The position numbers and the translations under genes were made by a program. Shown piece after piece: positions 16,201 through 24,622 of a stretch of 64,000 bases of DNA (the stretch's first letter is position 1; each line of letters starts with the position of its first letter). Source of the stretch: Sporichthya polymorpha DSM 43042 (GTDB lineage Bacteria > Actinomycetota > Actinomycetes > Sporichthyales > Sporichthyaceae); contig NZ_KB913029.1 in the NCBI RefSeq assembly GCF_000384115.1, positions 1,398,907 to 1,462,906 of the forward strand, read 5' to 3'. The notes below the pieces were generated by a model that saw nothing but the letters and a program-made list of their open reading frames with translations, was not told the origin of the DNA and made no database searches.

Positions 16201-18216
16201 TTGCCACAAACTCCAGACCCGGCCGGGAGCGGGCACGACTTGCGCAGGCAGCTCGCGGAGCTCCGAAGGGAGAACGAGCGCCTCAAGAAGCTTCTGCGAA
16301 TGACCAAGCACGAAGCCACACCGGCGAACAGCACACAAACAGCCTGGTTCGACCGAACACCCGGACCGGTGACGGCAGGTTCGTCGCCGGAGGCCAAGGT
16401 CGCCTTCTACTCCGCGTTGTTCGGAGCTCGCCGCGACGTGTACTCCATCCGGTGGGAGAACGAACGGCTCGGCAAGTCTGGCTGGATGCCCGCGGTCGAA
16501 GGAGGCTGGAGCAAGAGCAAGAAGGACAACCCGCGCTACCTCCCGCTGACGCCGGATGTTGTGGCCGCCCATCTGCGGGGGTCGCTACACATCGGCCTGT
16601 ATCCGATGCTGCCCGGCGACGAGACCTGCTGCCTCGCAGCGGACTTCGACGGCGCCGCGGCGATGCTGGATGCACTCGCCTACCTCAAGGCAGCACGCGC
16701 ACTCGGAGCACCGGCTGCACTGGAGGTCTCGCGCTCGGGGGTCGGTGCGCATGTGTGGATCCTCTTCACCGGTCCGGTCGCAGCAGCCACGGCCCGCCAA
16801 CTGGGAACCGGGCTGATCCGGGAGGCGATCGCCCTTCGCGGCCGCATGGACCTCAGTTGCTACGACCGCCTCTTCCCGTCCCAAGACACGGTGCCGATTG
16901 GACGGTTCGGCAATCTGATCGCCGCGCCCTTGCATGGGATCAGCCGACGAGAGCACGGCACCACCGTGTTTCTCGAACTAGCCACACTGGAGCCGTACGA
17001 CGACCAGTGGGAGTACTTGTCGACTCTCGACCGCCTGAAATCGAAACAGGTCACAGCGATCGCTGGTCGACTTCGCGAACCGACAGCCGGCGTCAAGGTT
17101 CAGCGGCTCCACACGAGAGCAGCAACGAAAACCCAGCCGCGTGCGTCGGCGCGTGTGCACCTCACCCTGAATGGCGGTGTTCATCTGCCAAGTGAGGAAC
17201 TGACGCCGGCTCAGTACTCGACCCTCAAGCACGCCGCGTCGATGTCGAACCCAGACTTCTACGACCGGCAGCGCCGTCGGCAGTCGACGTGGAACATCCC
17301 GCGCTTCATCCAGTCCTTTGACGAGACCCTCGACGGTCAGCTTGTCCTGCCACGCGGCCTCCTCGACACCGTCGCCCGCGTCATCGACGAAGCTGGCAGC
17401 AAGGTCGAAGTCGACGACCAGCGGTCAAGCGGCTCGCGAATAGACGCCACGCTGACCGTCGAACTGACCTCGGCGCAACGTGTTGCCGTTGAGAATGCGC
17501 TCCCGCACGATCTCGGCGTGCTCGTCGCCCGACCGGGCTCCGGCAAGACCGTCATGGCCTGCGCAGCCATTGCCGCGCACTCCGTCTCCACCCTGGTGCT
17601 CGTGGACCGCAAGACGCTGGCGGACCAATGGCGCAGCCAGATCCAGTCGCTCCTCGGAGTGAAGCCCGGCCAGCTCGGCGGAGGCCGTTCGAAACTCAGC
17701 GGCATCGTCGACATTGCGACGCTCCAAACCCTCGCGCGACGCGACGATCTCGATGACAAGCTCGCCGGATACGGCTTGGTCGTCGTCGACGAATGCCACC
17801 ACATCCCCGCTGCTGCCTTCGAGGCAGCCGTTCGCACCATCCCGGCCCGTCGCTGGCTCGGCCTCACCGCCACGCCGTACCGCCGCGACCAACTGAATGA
17901 CCTCATCGCCTTCCAGTTGGGCCCGGTCCGGTACGAGTTCGGTCCTGCGGGAAGCGGGACGCTGGAGAGCTCAGCCGCCAATAGACCCGAACCCGTCCTG
18001 GTGGTCCACCCGACGGACTTCGCATGCGAGTCGCCGATCGACTTCTCCGTCCCCGGCGCCATCGCCGGCGTCCATCGCGCCCTGGCTCACGGGCGCAGAA
18101 CTGACACCGGCTCAGTTCTCGACCCGGTGACCGCGTCATTAGCGGATAGGCCCGCTGCGCCTCCCTGTCGTGCTCGAGGAACAGGCCTTCCAGCGCCACG
18201 CCCACGTTGTTGCTGA
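16201..18216 (+). pseudogene. Truncated TOTE-type primase-helicase
   Basis: The frame gives 671 aa. A short coiled coil (LAELRRENERLKKLL) is followed by an archaeo-eukaryotic primase domain of the TOTE conflict-system type (about 55-300: YPMLPGDETCCLAADFDG, EVSRSGVGAHVWILFTG, PSQDTVPIGRFGNLIAAPL), the linker ELTPAQYSTLKH, then an SF2 helicase N-terminal domain with Walker A ARPGSGKTV, DECH box VVVDECHH and GLTATPYRRD. Similarity ends near 18083, before helicase motifs IV-VI; the last 45 residues are unrelated. The gene is therefore 3'-truncated, and loss of the second RecA domain should abolish helicase activity. The start is a TTG at 16201 beside the inverted repeat. Confidence 0.78.
18098..18125 (+). 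repeat. 28-bp near-duplicate of an internal TOTE-gene segment
   Basis: Matches 17197-17224 at 26 of 28 positions and encodes, in another frame, ELTPAQFST against ELTPAQYST in the intact linker. It looks like a leftover of a second TOTE-type gene at the truncation junction. Confidence 0.55.
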
Positions 18217-18311
18217 GGTAGTCGATGGTGAGCTCACGCCTTTCAACTGCTCCGCGATGCGTCCCAGCCGTTCCGGGCGGTCGGCGCCTTGGCGAAGCTC
18301 GGCATCTGGAG

Positions 18312-18490
18312 TTAGGTGACGGCCCGGGCATACGCGAGGAGTAACGACGCGTACTCGTCGACGCACTCGCCGAGCTCGGGCGCGGTGACGGCCAGAACCT
18401 CGATCCCGTGTTCCCGCAGTTGATCACATTTCAGACGTACGTCGGATGGCGCAGACACTTTGCCCTCCCACACCAACGGACGGGGTGCGG
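18312..18490 (-). pseudogene. Unidentified C-terminal gene remnant
   Basis: A minus-strand frame reads …PLVWEGKVSAPSDVRLKC… to a TAA at 18312-18314, with a protein-like composition but no start and no room for a full gene, since the PucR gene begins beyond it. The stretch 18110-18310 also holds protein-like minus-strand pieces in two frames (LGRIAEQL; ELTIDYLSNNVGVALEGL), as if another gene had decayed by frameshift. Family unknown. Confidence 0.4.
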
Positions 18491-18544
18491 CCTGTGCTCA
18501 GCCCACGACCCCCCGGGTCACCCGCAACCAGGTTTGTCTGCGCC

Positions 18545-18563
18545 CGCGATATTTACTATCGCG
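18545..18563. promoter_or_regulatory. 7-5-7 palindrome upstream of PucR gene
   Basis: CGCGATA and TATCGCG arms around TTTAC, in a short AT-rich patch 63 bp before the PucR start. A candidate autoregulatory site or promoter. Confidence 0.5.
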
Positions 18564-18625
18564 ATACCCCGAATCCCTTCACCACCGGGAAGTATCGGTG
18601 TCCTCGCGAAGTGCCCACTGCGGCC

Positions 18626-20290
18626 GTGATCGAGGGTTGCGTCTTGGATTTCGCCATTGCCGACCTGCTCGAGCTGCCTCTGCTCCAGGCGAGCCGGGTG
18701 CTGAACGAGGGTGCGTTCGATCCGTACCGTCCGGTGGCCGCGTCGCTGCTGAGTGACCAGGGCTGCGAGGGCCGCGGCCTGTTCCACTCCGTCGGCTCCG
18801 ACTCCCTGGACCGCGCGCTGACCGACCGTTCGGGTTGGCCCGTCCTCTGCCTGGTCGGGCCGGGCCAGGCCCCGCAGGGCCCGGAACTGACGACGCTGTT
18901 CCGCCGGGCGGCCTCCCGGCGGATCGCCCTGCTGTGGCTGGAGACGACGAGCTCAGTGGCGGAACTGCAGCCGCGTCTGCACCGCGAGCTGCTGGTGTAC
19001 CACCAGGCCCAGATCGAGGCGAGCCTGCGCATCCAGCGCCGGCTGCAGGAGATCGTCGTGACCGGCGGGACCATGCAGACCATCTGCCGTGCGCTGGCCC
19101 TGGCCACCGGCAATCCCGTCAGCATCAAGACGTGTTACAACGAGGTGGTCGCGTTCTACGACGTCGGCAATCCGGACTCGGCGCGCCGGCGGACGAACGA
19201 GGCCGGGCGCGTTCCGGCCGACATCGTGACCGCCCTCAACCGCGCGGACCTGCCCGAGCAGCTGCAGCGGGAGGTGGGCGCGTTCCGCTTCGGGCCGCTG
19301 CCGGAGATCGACTACCACTCCCGCGTCATGGCCTCGATCCGCACCGAGTCCGCCCTCTGGGGCTACATCTCCATCGCCGAGACGTCCCGCAAGCTGGGCA
19401 TCCTGTACCTGCAGGCCGTCGAGGCCGCCGCCAACTGCGCCTCGCTCCTGGTCTGGAAGGGCCGGGCGCTGGAGCAGCGGGCCCGAGAGCAACAGGCGCA
19501 GTACATCGGTGACCTGCTGTTCGCCGAGCAGGACCCGGAGGCGGTCGCCGCGCGCGCCGTCATGCTGGGTTACGACATCAACGACGCGGCCTCTGCCGTC
19601 GTCTTCGAGTGGGTGCCCTCGCGGCGCGCCGGACGGGTCGAGAACGGGCCGACCGATGGTCAGCTGCGCGAAGCGGCGCGGTTCATCGACACCCATCTCG
19701 CCGCGCACGGCGCGCGGGCGCTCGTCCGCTCCGTCGTGGTCGGTGGTCGCGTGGTCTGCCTGTGGCCGACCTCGGCCGACGATCCGCAGGAGGGCGCCGG
19801 CAGCGTGCTGAAGCGACTGAACACGCCCGGCTTCGACGGCGTCCGCGCCGGGATCGGCAGCCCCATCCTGCCCGGCTCCCCCTCGGAATCGGCCGCGCAG
19901 TCGTACCGGCGGGCGCTCCTGGCGTGCCGACTCACCGCCCCCGAGGTCCGCGTCGCGTCCTACGAGGACCTCGGCCTGGCGCGCATCATCGTGGAGAACC
20001 TCAGCGACGCGGAGCTGCGCGGCCTGGCGGACCGTTACCTGTGCGCGATCGAGGAGTACGACCAGCTCCACCGCGGGGAGTTGATGAGCACGCTCGCCGC
20101 GTTCTTCGCGAGCGGACGCAATTTCCCGCGGACGGCGGAGCAACTGGTCGTCCACGCGAACACGGTCAAGTACCGGCTGCGGCGCTGCTCGGAGGTCTCC
20201 GGGTTCGACCTGGAGGACCCGGCGACCGCCCTGAACGTCGAGATCGCTCTGGTGGTCCGCAACGTGCTACGGGCCACCAGAGCGAAGTAG
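18626..20290 (+). CDS. PucR family transcriptional regulator
   Basis: About 554 aa. N-terminal PucR-type domain (FAIADLLELPLLQASRVLNE), a central GGDEF-like/CdaR_GGDEF region (YDINDAASAVVFEW; GVRAGIGSPI), and a C-terminal PucR HTH_30 domain (LMSTLAAFFASGRNFPRTAE; LVVHANTVKYRLRRCSEVSG). These proteins activate catabolic genes in answer to a small metabolite. The start is uncertain: GTG 18626 is given; TTG 18644 has GAGGG at a better distance. It converges on the last gene of the 16-gene catabolic operon, its probable target. The longer open frame upstream runs over remnant DNA and is not used. Confidence 0.85.
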   Translation: MIEGCVLDFAIADLLELPLLQASRVLNEGAFDPYRPVAASLLSDQGCEGRGLFHSVGSDSLDRALTDRSGWPVLCLVGPGQAPQGPELTTLFRRAASRRIALLWLETTSSVAELQPRLHRELLVYHQAQIEASLRIQRRLQEIVVTGGTMQTICRALALATGNPVSIKTCYNEVVAFYDVGNPDSARRRTNEAGRVPADIVTALNRADLPEQLQREVGAFRFGPLPEIDYHSRVMASIRTESALWGYISIAETSRKLGILYLQAVEAAANCASLLVWKGRALEQRAREQQAQYIGDLLFAEQDPEAVAARAVMLGYDINDAASAVVFEWVPSRRAGRVENGPTDGQLREAARFIDTHLAAHGARALVRSVVVGGRVVCLWPTSADDPQEGAGSVLKRLNTPGFDGVRAGIGSPILPGSPSESAAQSYRRALLACRLTAPEVRVASYEDLGLARIIVENLSDAELRGLADRYLCAIEEYDQLHRGELMSTLAAFFASGRNFPRTAEQLVVHANTVKYRLRRCSEVSGFDLEDPATALNVEIALVVRNVLRATRAK

Positions 20291-20295
20291 GCTCA

Positions 20296-20309
20296 GCCTG
20301 GCGTCAGGC
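20296..20309. terminator. Small hairpin between convergent genes
   Basis: GCCTG and CAGGC arms with a GCGT loop in the 22-bp gap between the PucR stop and the end of the catabolic operon. Short; may end transcription from both sides. Confidence 0.35.
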
Positions 20310-20312
20310 CCC

Positions 20313-20711
20313 TCAGCCCAGCGGCATCTGACTGAGGTCGAAGTACTCCTCGATCCGGTCGATGTGGCCGTTGCTGCACTCGACCTTCAGGATCGCCGGG
20401 CAGCGGATCTCGGAGCCGTCGGGCTTCTGCCCCCGGATCACGTGCTGCTGGATGAACGCCCCCGGGATGTAATACCGGCGGACCTCCTCGAACCGGAACC
20501 CTGGCACGTTGGCGGACACCCACCCCAGCACCTGGAGGTTCTCCTCCCGTGTGGAGGCGTAGTCGTCGAAGTTGTGCCAGATCCGGGCGTCCGGGGAGTA
20601 GATCTCCCGTACTGCGTCGATGTTGCCGGCCTCCACCGCGGCGAAGAACCGGTCCGCGACGTCGTCGAGCGCCTTGATCTCAGTGTCCTCGACAACGATT
20701 GTGCTCGTCAT
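20313..20711 (-). CDS. NTF2-like / SnoaL-type small protein
   Basis: 132 aa single-domain cone-shaped fold of the SnoaL/ketosteroid-isomerase superfamily: VADRFFAAVEAGNIDAVREI, YSPDARIWHNFDDYASTREE and the closing IDRIEEYFDLSQM. Members act as isomerases, cyclases, hydrolases or binding proteins on polyketides and steroids. ATG at 20711 is preceded by AAAGGG. Last gene of the operon and 63 bp from its neighbour. The reaction is not predictable. Confidence 0.75.
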   Translation of the reverse strand: MTSTIVVEDTEIKALDDVADRFFAAVEAGNIDAVREIYSPDARIWHNFDDYASTREENLQVLGWVSANVPGFRFEEVRRYYIPGAFIQQHVIRGQKPDGSEIRCPAILKVECSNGHIDRIEEYFDLSQMPLG

Positions 20712-20774
20712 GTGATGCCCTTTCAGCAGATCGGTGGATACGCGGTCGTCCCGCCGAGCCCGGCGACGACGGAG

Positions 20775-21413
20775 TCAGTCGCCGCGGAGCAGGGCGAGCA
20801 GGTCGGACTCCTGGAAGCCGGCGGGCGCCGGGAGTTCGACGATGCGCTCACCGACGTCGTCGAACTCCAGCCGGAGCGCCCGGGAGACCATGGCGTGCAG
20901 GTGGTAGGACGCCGCGACGATCGTCAGTTCCAGGATCGCGGTGTCCGACAGGAACGCCCGCAGGGCGTCGAAGGTGGGGTCCTGGACCCGGCCGTTCTGG
21001 AGGACCAGCTCGTCGACGTACGCGAGCACGGCCCGTTGTTCCCGGCTCAGGTCCTCCGAGCTCGCCCACGCCGAGATGGCCTCCACCTCGGCCTTGCTCA
21101 GCCCGACCGCCCGGGCCACCTTGGAGTGCTGGGAGTAGACGAACTGACTTTCCGTCACGAATCCGGCCCGGACGATCGCGATCTCCCGGAGCTGTTCGGG
21201 CAGCTCCCGCGCGGCACTGTTGAAGGCTCCGAACTGTGCCGTGAGGGTGGCGAGGAGGTCCGGCGAGAGCGCCATCGTCGTCCACCAGTCGCCCCGACTC
21301 CCCGTGTCCGTCCCCGGGTCCGCGACCGGGTCGCGGTCCCCGAAGACGGCCGAGTAGACCTCCTGGATGGCCGGCGGGGCATCCGCGCGGCTGACCGGCG
21401 TCAACCGGCCCAT
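20775..21413 (-). CDS. Carboxymuconolactone decarboxylase (CMD) family protein
   Basis: 212 aa all-helical protein with the CMD core (ELPEQLREIAIVRAGFVTES, FVYSQHSKVARAVGLSKAE, AVLAYVDELV). The AhpD-type CxxC redox pair is absent, so it is more like the decarboxylase/hydratase branch than the peroxidase-coupled branch. Its ATG shares one base with the stop of the upstream cupin gene (TGATG). Probably acts on a ring-cleavage or keto-acid intermediate of this operon. Confidence 0.75.
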   Translation of the reverse strand: MGRLTPVSRADAPPAIQEVYSAVFGDRDPVADPGTDTGSRGDWWTTMALSPDLLATLTAQFGAFNSAARELPEQLREIAIVRAGFVTESQFVYSQHSKVARAVGLSKAEVEAISAWASSEDLSREQRAVLAYVDELVLQNGRVQDPTFDALRAFLSDTAILELTIVAASYHLHAMVSRALRLEFDDVGERIVELPAPAGFQESDLLALLRGD

Positions 21414-21871
21414 CAGTGCGCGAACTCGATGATCGCCAGCATGGCGTCCTCGCCGTCGCCGTAGGCCTTGTGGCTGGTCTCACCGGGCTGGACGAGGATG
21501 TCGCCGGACTCGAGGTGCACGTCGCACACCTCGCGGTCGGTCTTGGACTCCTTGACCACGAAGCGCATCTGGCCGTTGAGGAGAACGATGGTCTCGGCCT
21601 CGTCGTTGTCGTGGCCCTCCCACGGGAACTCCTCGTCCTCCTGGGAGGCGAGCATGAGCAGGGGCCCGACGTGCCCGACCACGTGCACCGTCCACAGCGC
21701 TTCGAGCTTGGATAGGTGGTCCCGCAGGTTGAACAGGCGGAAGCGCCAGGCCTGCTCAGGATCGGTGATCTCGAGCTTGCCGTACTTGATGTCGAGGTTC
21801 TCCCAGCGGGCCGCGCGGGGAGCCGGGATGTTGTTGAACAGGACCCGGGTAGGGAAGTCGCGGTTGTTCAT
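21413..21871 (-). CDS. Cupin-domain protein
   Basis: 152 aa. Cupin barrel in the C-terminal half: HDNDEAETIVLLNGQMRFVV followed by VHLESGDILVQPGETSHKA. The first motif lacks the usual HxH; E in DEAET and H in GETSH may bind a metal. A 60-residue N-terminal part (FRLFNLRDHLSKLEALWTVH) is not a standard cupin piece. Overlaps both neighbours, so it is co-translated with them. A role as small dioxygenase, isomerase or binding protein is inference. Confidence 0.65.
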   Translation of the reverse strand: MNNRDFPTRVLFNNIPAPRAARWENLDIKYGKLEITDPEQAWRFRLFNLRDHLSKLEALWTVHVVGHVGPLLMLASQEDEEFPWEGHDNDEAETIVLLNGQMRFVVKESKTDREVCDVHLESGDILVQPGETSHKAYGDGEDAMLAIIEFAH

Positions 21872-22326
21872 TTCGCCGCCTCCAGCAGTCGATCGATGAA
21901 GAAGTGCTCGGAGAACTCACCGGGTTGCGGCAGACGCCCGGCCGGCGAGAGGTGGCCGTTCCTGGTGTGAGGAGCGGCCATGTTCGCGACCCACCGGCAG
22001 AAGTCCGCGGCCTCGCCCATCGGGAACCGCTCGGTGTAGGGCGTGCGCGTGGAGTCGGCGTGCAACTGCGCGAAGCCGAACTCCCACGTCAGGCCACCGT
22101 CGGTCTCGGTGATGGTGAAATCGCCCTCCATCCGGAAGGCGTCGAAGCCGCGCATCCAGTCCAGCATCCGGACGAATCCGCGGAAGACCTGCGAGGTCCG
22201 GATCTCCGAGGTGTCGCCGGGGTAGTGAATGGTCGTCATCTCCGGCCCGACCTCGAACGTGATGGACCCGATGCGCGCGCGGTTCGTCGCGACGTAGTCG
22301 GGGCGGACGATCTGGGGAGCGGTCAT
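21868..22326 (-). CDS. Unknown conserved-type protein
   Basis: 152 aa, soluble, with many aromatic and charged residues (SITFEVGPEMTTIHYPGD; FVRMLDWMRGFDAFRMEGDF; LTWEFGFAQLHAD). No known domain recognised; the beta-rich start might be a small barrel. It sits between two cupin genes, overlapping one by 4 nt and 2 bp from the other, so it probably works in the same pathway. Confidence 0.6.
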   Translation of the reverse strand: MTAPQIVRPDYVATNRARIGSITFEVGPEMTTIHYPGDTSEIRTSQVFRGFVRMLDWMRGFDAFRMEGDFTITETDGGLTWEFGFAQLHADSTRTPYTERFPMGEAADFCRWVANMAAPHTRNGHLSPAGRLPQPGEFSEHFFIDRLLEAAK

Positions 22327-22328
22327 GA

Positions 22329-22736
22329 TCAGCCTTCCTCTACGGCGCTGGCCTCGCGGGTCCGGAAATGCAGGTACAGCGCAGCCGCATCGCCGTCGGA
22401 CCGGATCTGGTACGACAGCGCCCGCGGCAGCAGCAGGACCTCGCCGTCGACCGCGGTGGCGCTCGCGACCGGCTTGCCGTTCTCGGTGAACTGGACGGCG
22501 ATCGCGCCCTGGACGACCAGGAGCAGTTCGTCATCGGCATCGGCGCGCCGGGTGACGTCGCCCCCCTCGGCCTTCACCAGGTCCACGCGGTGGCTCGGGT
22601 AGCCCACGATCTCGATGGGCTCGAAGGAGCTCATCAACGGCAGCGAGTCGTACATGTTGAAGAACTGGGTCCGCGCTTCGTACGCGGTCAGCTTCCAGTC
22701 GATCGTCCCGCGGGGCGGGGCGAGTTGGGTACTCAT
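22329..22736 (-). CDS. Cupin-domain protein
   Basis: 135 aa from the ATG at 22736, preceded by GGAAGGA. One cupin domain: ADADDELLLVVQGAIAVQFT, then VDGEVLLLPRALSYQIRSDG and ALYLHFR. The metal-binding histidines of motif 1 are replaced (DADDEL), so it may be non-metal or use other ligands. The longer frame to 22970 runs antisense to the HMG-CoA-lyase-like gene's 3' end and is rejected. Confidence 0.65.
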   Translation of the reverse strand: MSTQLAPPRGTIDWKLTAYEARTQFFNMYDSLPLMSSFEPIEIVGYPSHRVDLVKAEGGDVTRRADADDELLLVVQGAIAVQFTENGKPVASATAVDGEVLLLPRALSYQIRSDGDAAALYLHFRTREASAVEEG

Positions 22737-22758
22737 CGGAGTCCTTCCTTCGTGGGAA

Positions 22759-23682
22759 CTATCGAGCGGTGCCGGTGGCCCGGAACAGCGCCAGCCGGCG
22801 GGAGGGCAGGGAGCGCCCGAGCAGGTCTTCGAGGTGCGCGCTGCAGGCGGCGATGCGGTCGAGGTCGACGCCGGGTGGGCGACCGAGGTCGTCCAGCGCG
22901 CCGATGACCTCCTCACTGGCGACGTTGCCGGCCGCGCCCTTGCCGGCGAACGGGCAGCCGCCGAGGCCACCGAGCGAGGAGTCGAGGCCGTCGACCCCCG
23001 CCTCGACCGCGGCCAAGGCGTTCACCAGTCCCATCCCTCGGGTGTCGTGCGCGTGGAAGCCGAGGTCGAGCCCGGGATGACGCTCGCGGGTTCGCGCGAC
23101 CAACTGCGCGACCGCCGCGGGGTGGGCCGCGCCGACGGTGTCGGCGAGCGTGACGCGAGTGGCACCGGCGGCGACGACGCGGTCGACCAGCCCGAGGCTG
23201 ACCTCCGGCTCCACCGGACCTTCGTACGGACAGGCGAAGGCCGTCGCAATGATGGCGGCCACGCGCAGCTCGTCACCGCGCCCGCTGGCCTTCTCCACGA
23301 TGCCGACGGCCTCGTCGACCGTGCACCCGGCGTTGCGCGCGTTCATGGTCTCGGTGGTGGCGACGACGATGTTGACGACATCGGCACCAGCCGCCGCCGC
23401 CTGCTCCACGCCGCGGACGTTGGCCGCCAGCACCTGCAGCTCGGCCCGGACCCGGCCGCGGAGCGCGTCCATCACCGCCCCGGTGTCGGCCATGGACGGC
23501 ACCGCCCGGGGCGAGACGAAGCTGCCCACCTCGATGCGGCGGTAGCCGGCCTGGTCGAACGCCACGGCGAGCTCGATCTTCACCGTGGTCGGGATCGTCG
23601 CGGCCTCCAGTTGGAGCCCGTCCCGCAACCCGACCTCGGTGAGGACGAGATCGCGCGGCGCCTTCTCCGTCGATGCCGTCAC
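22759..23682 (-). CDS. HMG-CoA-lyase-like (HMGL) carbon-carbon lyase
   Basis: 307 aa TIM barrel. Substrate/metal motif EVGLRDGLQ near residue 17, metal ligands FHAHDTRGMG, and the catalytic loop GLGGCPFAGKGAAGNVASE with the cysteine of HMG-CoA lyases. The family splits 3-hydroxy-3-methylacyl-CoA or related citramalyl-type CoA esters into a keto acid or acetoacetate plus acetyl-CoA. With the CoA-transferase and BKACE of the same operon it suggests cleavage of a branched 3-hydroxy acid. GTG start, 3 bp from the preceding gene. Confidence 0.85.
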   Translation of the reverse strand: MTASTEKAPRDLVLTEVGLRDGLQLEAATIPTTVKIELAVAFDQAGYRRIEVGSFVSPRAVPSMADTGAVMDALRGRVRAELQVLAANVRGVEQAAAAGADVVNIVVATTETMNARNAGCTVDEAVGIVEKASGRGDELRVAAIIATAFACPYEGPVEPEVSLGLVDRVVAAGATRVTLADTVGAAHPAAVAQLVARTRERHPGLDLGFHAHDTRGMGLVNALAAVEAGVDGLDSSLGGLGGCPFAGKGAAGNVASEEVIGALDDLGRPPGVDLDRIAACSAHLEDLLGRSLPSRRLALFRATGTAR

Positions 23683-23685
23683 GGC

Positions 23686-24102
23686 TTACAACGCCGCCAG
23701 TCCGGCCTCCGCCACCTTCATGTCGTCGGTGTAGTGGCCGCCGCTGACGCCGATGCCGCCGACCATTTCGCCATCGATCACGATCGGGTAGCCACCGCCG
23801 AAGACGACGAGGCGGCGCACGGTCGGGATGCCGGTGGCGAGGGGCGGGTCGTCCTTGATGAAGTCGTGCCAGGCGTGCGTCGGGATGCCGAAGGAGATGG
23901 CCGTGTAGGCCTTGTCCTGCGCGAGGTCCACGGACAGCAGCGGGGCACCGTCCATCCGGCAGAACGCGACGAGGGCGCCGGACTCGTCGGTGACCGCGAT
24001 GGACATCGGCTTGCCCATGCCCGTCGCGGCCTCACGGGCGGCCGCGATGGCCGCCTCCGCCGCGCCGGCGGTGATCGAGCGCTTGGTGCGGGTGGTTTCC
24101 AT
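23686..24102 (-). CDS. HbpS/GlcG-like (DUF336) heme-binding-type protein
   Basis: 138 aa from the ATG at 24102 with AAAGG 9 nt upstream. HbpS-like fold: AIAAAREAATGMGKPMSIAV, LVAFCRMDGAPLLSVDLAQD, GYPIVIDGEMVGGIGVSGG, DMKVAEAGLAAL. Members bind heme or cobalamin or act as small accessory proteins in catabolic operons. An alternative GTG at 24180 would add 26 residues including two HHH runs, overlapping the doxX-like gene. It is between the HMGL-like and DoxX genes. Confidence 0.8.
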   Translation of the reverse strand: METTRTKRSITAGAAEAAIAAAREAATGMGKPMSIAVTDESGALVAFCRMDGAPLLSVDLAQDKAYTAISFGIPTHAWHDFIKDDPPLATGIPTVRRLVVFGGGYPIVIDGEMVGGIGVSGGHYTDDMKVAEAGLAAL

Positions 24103-24160
24103 GTCGGTGTGCCTTTCTCCGTGGTGGTGCACGTGGTGGTGCACGTGGTGATTCAGGTCG

Positions 24161-24583
24161 TCAGACGATCGCCCAGACACCCGGGCCGCCGATGGCCACG
24201 GCGAGCAACCCGCCGATCAGGGCGACGTTGAACTCGTAGCCCGGCATCGCGAACACCGGGCTGCCGTCGTCCTGCTGGCCGACGATGTTGATGTTGGGGA
24301 AGCCGAACCGGCCGTGGACGTAGAAGATGGCACCCGCCATCAGCGCGATCATCGCGATGGCCCCGACCTGCGCTCCGAGGCCCAGGATCATCGCCAGGCC
24401 GGCCAGGGTCTGAGCGACACCGGCCAGCGGGGCACTGATCTGCGCTATCGGAACCTTGAAGGCGGCGAAGAAGTCGATCGTGCGTTGCTTGCCCGCAGTG
24501 AGAATGTCGAGCCCGTGGGCGAAGAAGAGCAGACCGATGACCAATCGCACGGCGAACAACCCGCCGCCGGTTTCTTCCCACAT
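24161..24583 (-). CDS. DoxX family membrane protein
   Basis: 140 aa with four predicted membrane helices (LFAVRLVIGLLFFAHGLDIL; AGVAQTLAGLAMILGLG; VGAIAMIALMAGAIFYVHG; VALIGGLLAVAIGGPG), the DoxX/DoxD-like layout. Members are linked to quinone-dependent thiosulfate oxidation in archaea and to redox or membrane integrity roles in actinobacteria. AAGGA precedes the ATG. A palindrome lies between the upstream gene's stop and this start. Confidence 0.78.
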   Translation of the reverse strand: MWEETGGGLFAVRLVIGLLFFAHGLDILTAGKQRTIDFFAAFKVPIAQISAPLAGVAQTLAGLAMILGLGAQVGAIAMIALMAGAIFYVHGRFGFPNINIVGQQDDGSPVFAMPGYEFNVALIGGLLAVAIGGPGVWAIV

Positions 24584-24607
24584 GTGTCATCCTTTTTCGG
24601 CAGTCGA

Positions 24608-24622
24608 TTGACGGTCCGTCAG
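24608..24622. promoter_or_regulatory. TGAC-type palindrome upstream of DoxX gene
   Basis: TTGACGGTCCGTCAG contains the perfect 13-base dyad TGACGGTCCGTCA, over the stop codon of the BKACE gene. Related dyads occur at 34104 and 58069. It could be an internal operator or chance. Confidence 0.35.
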
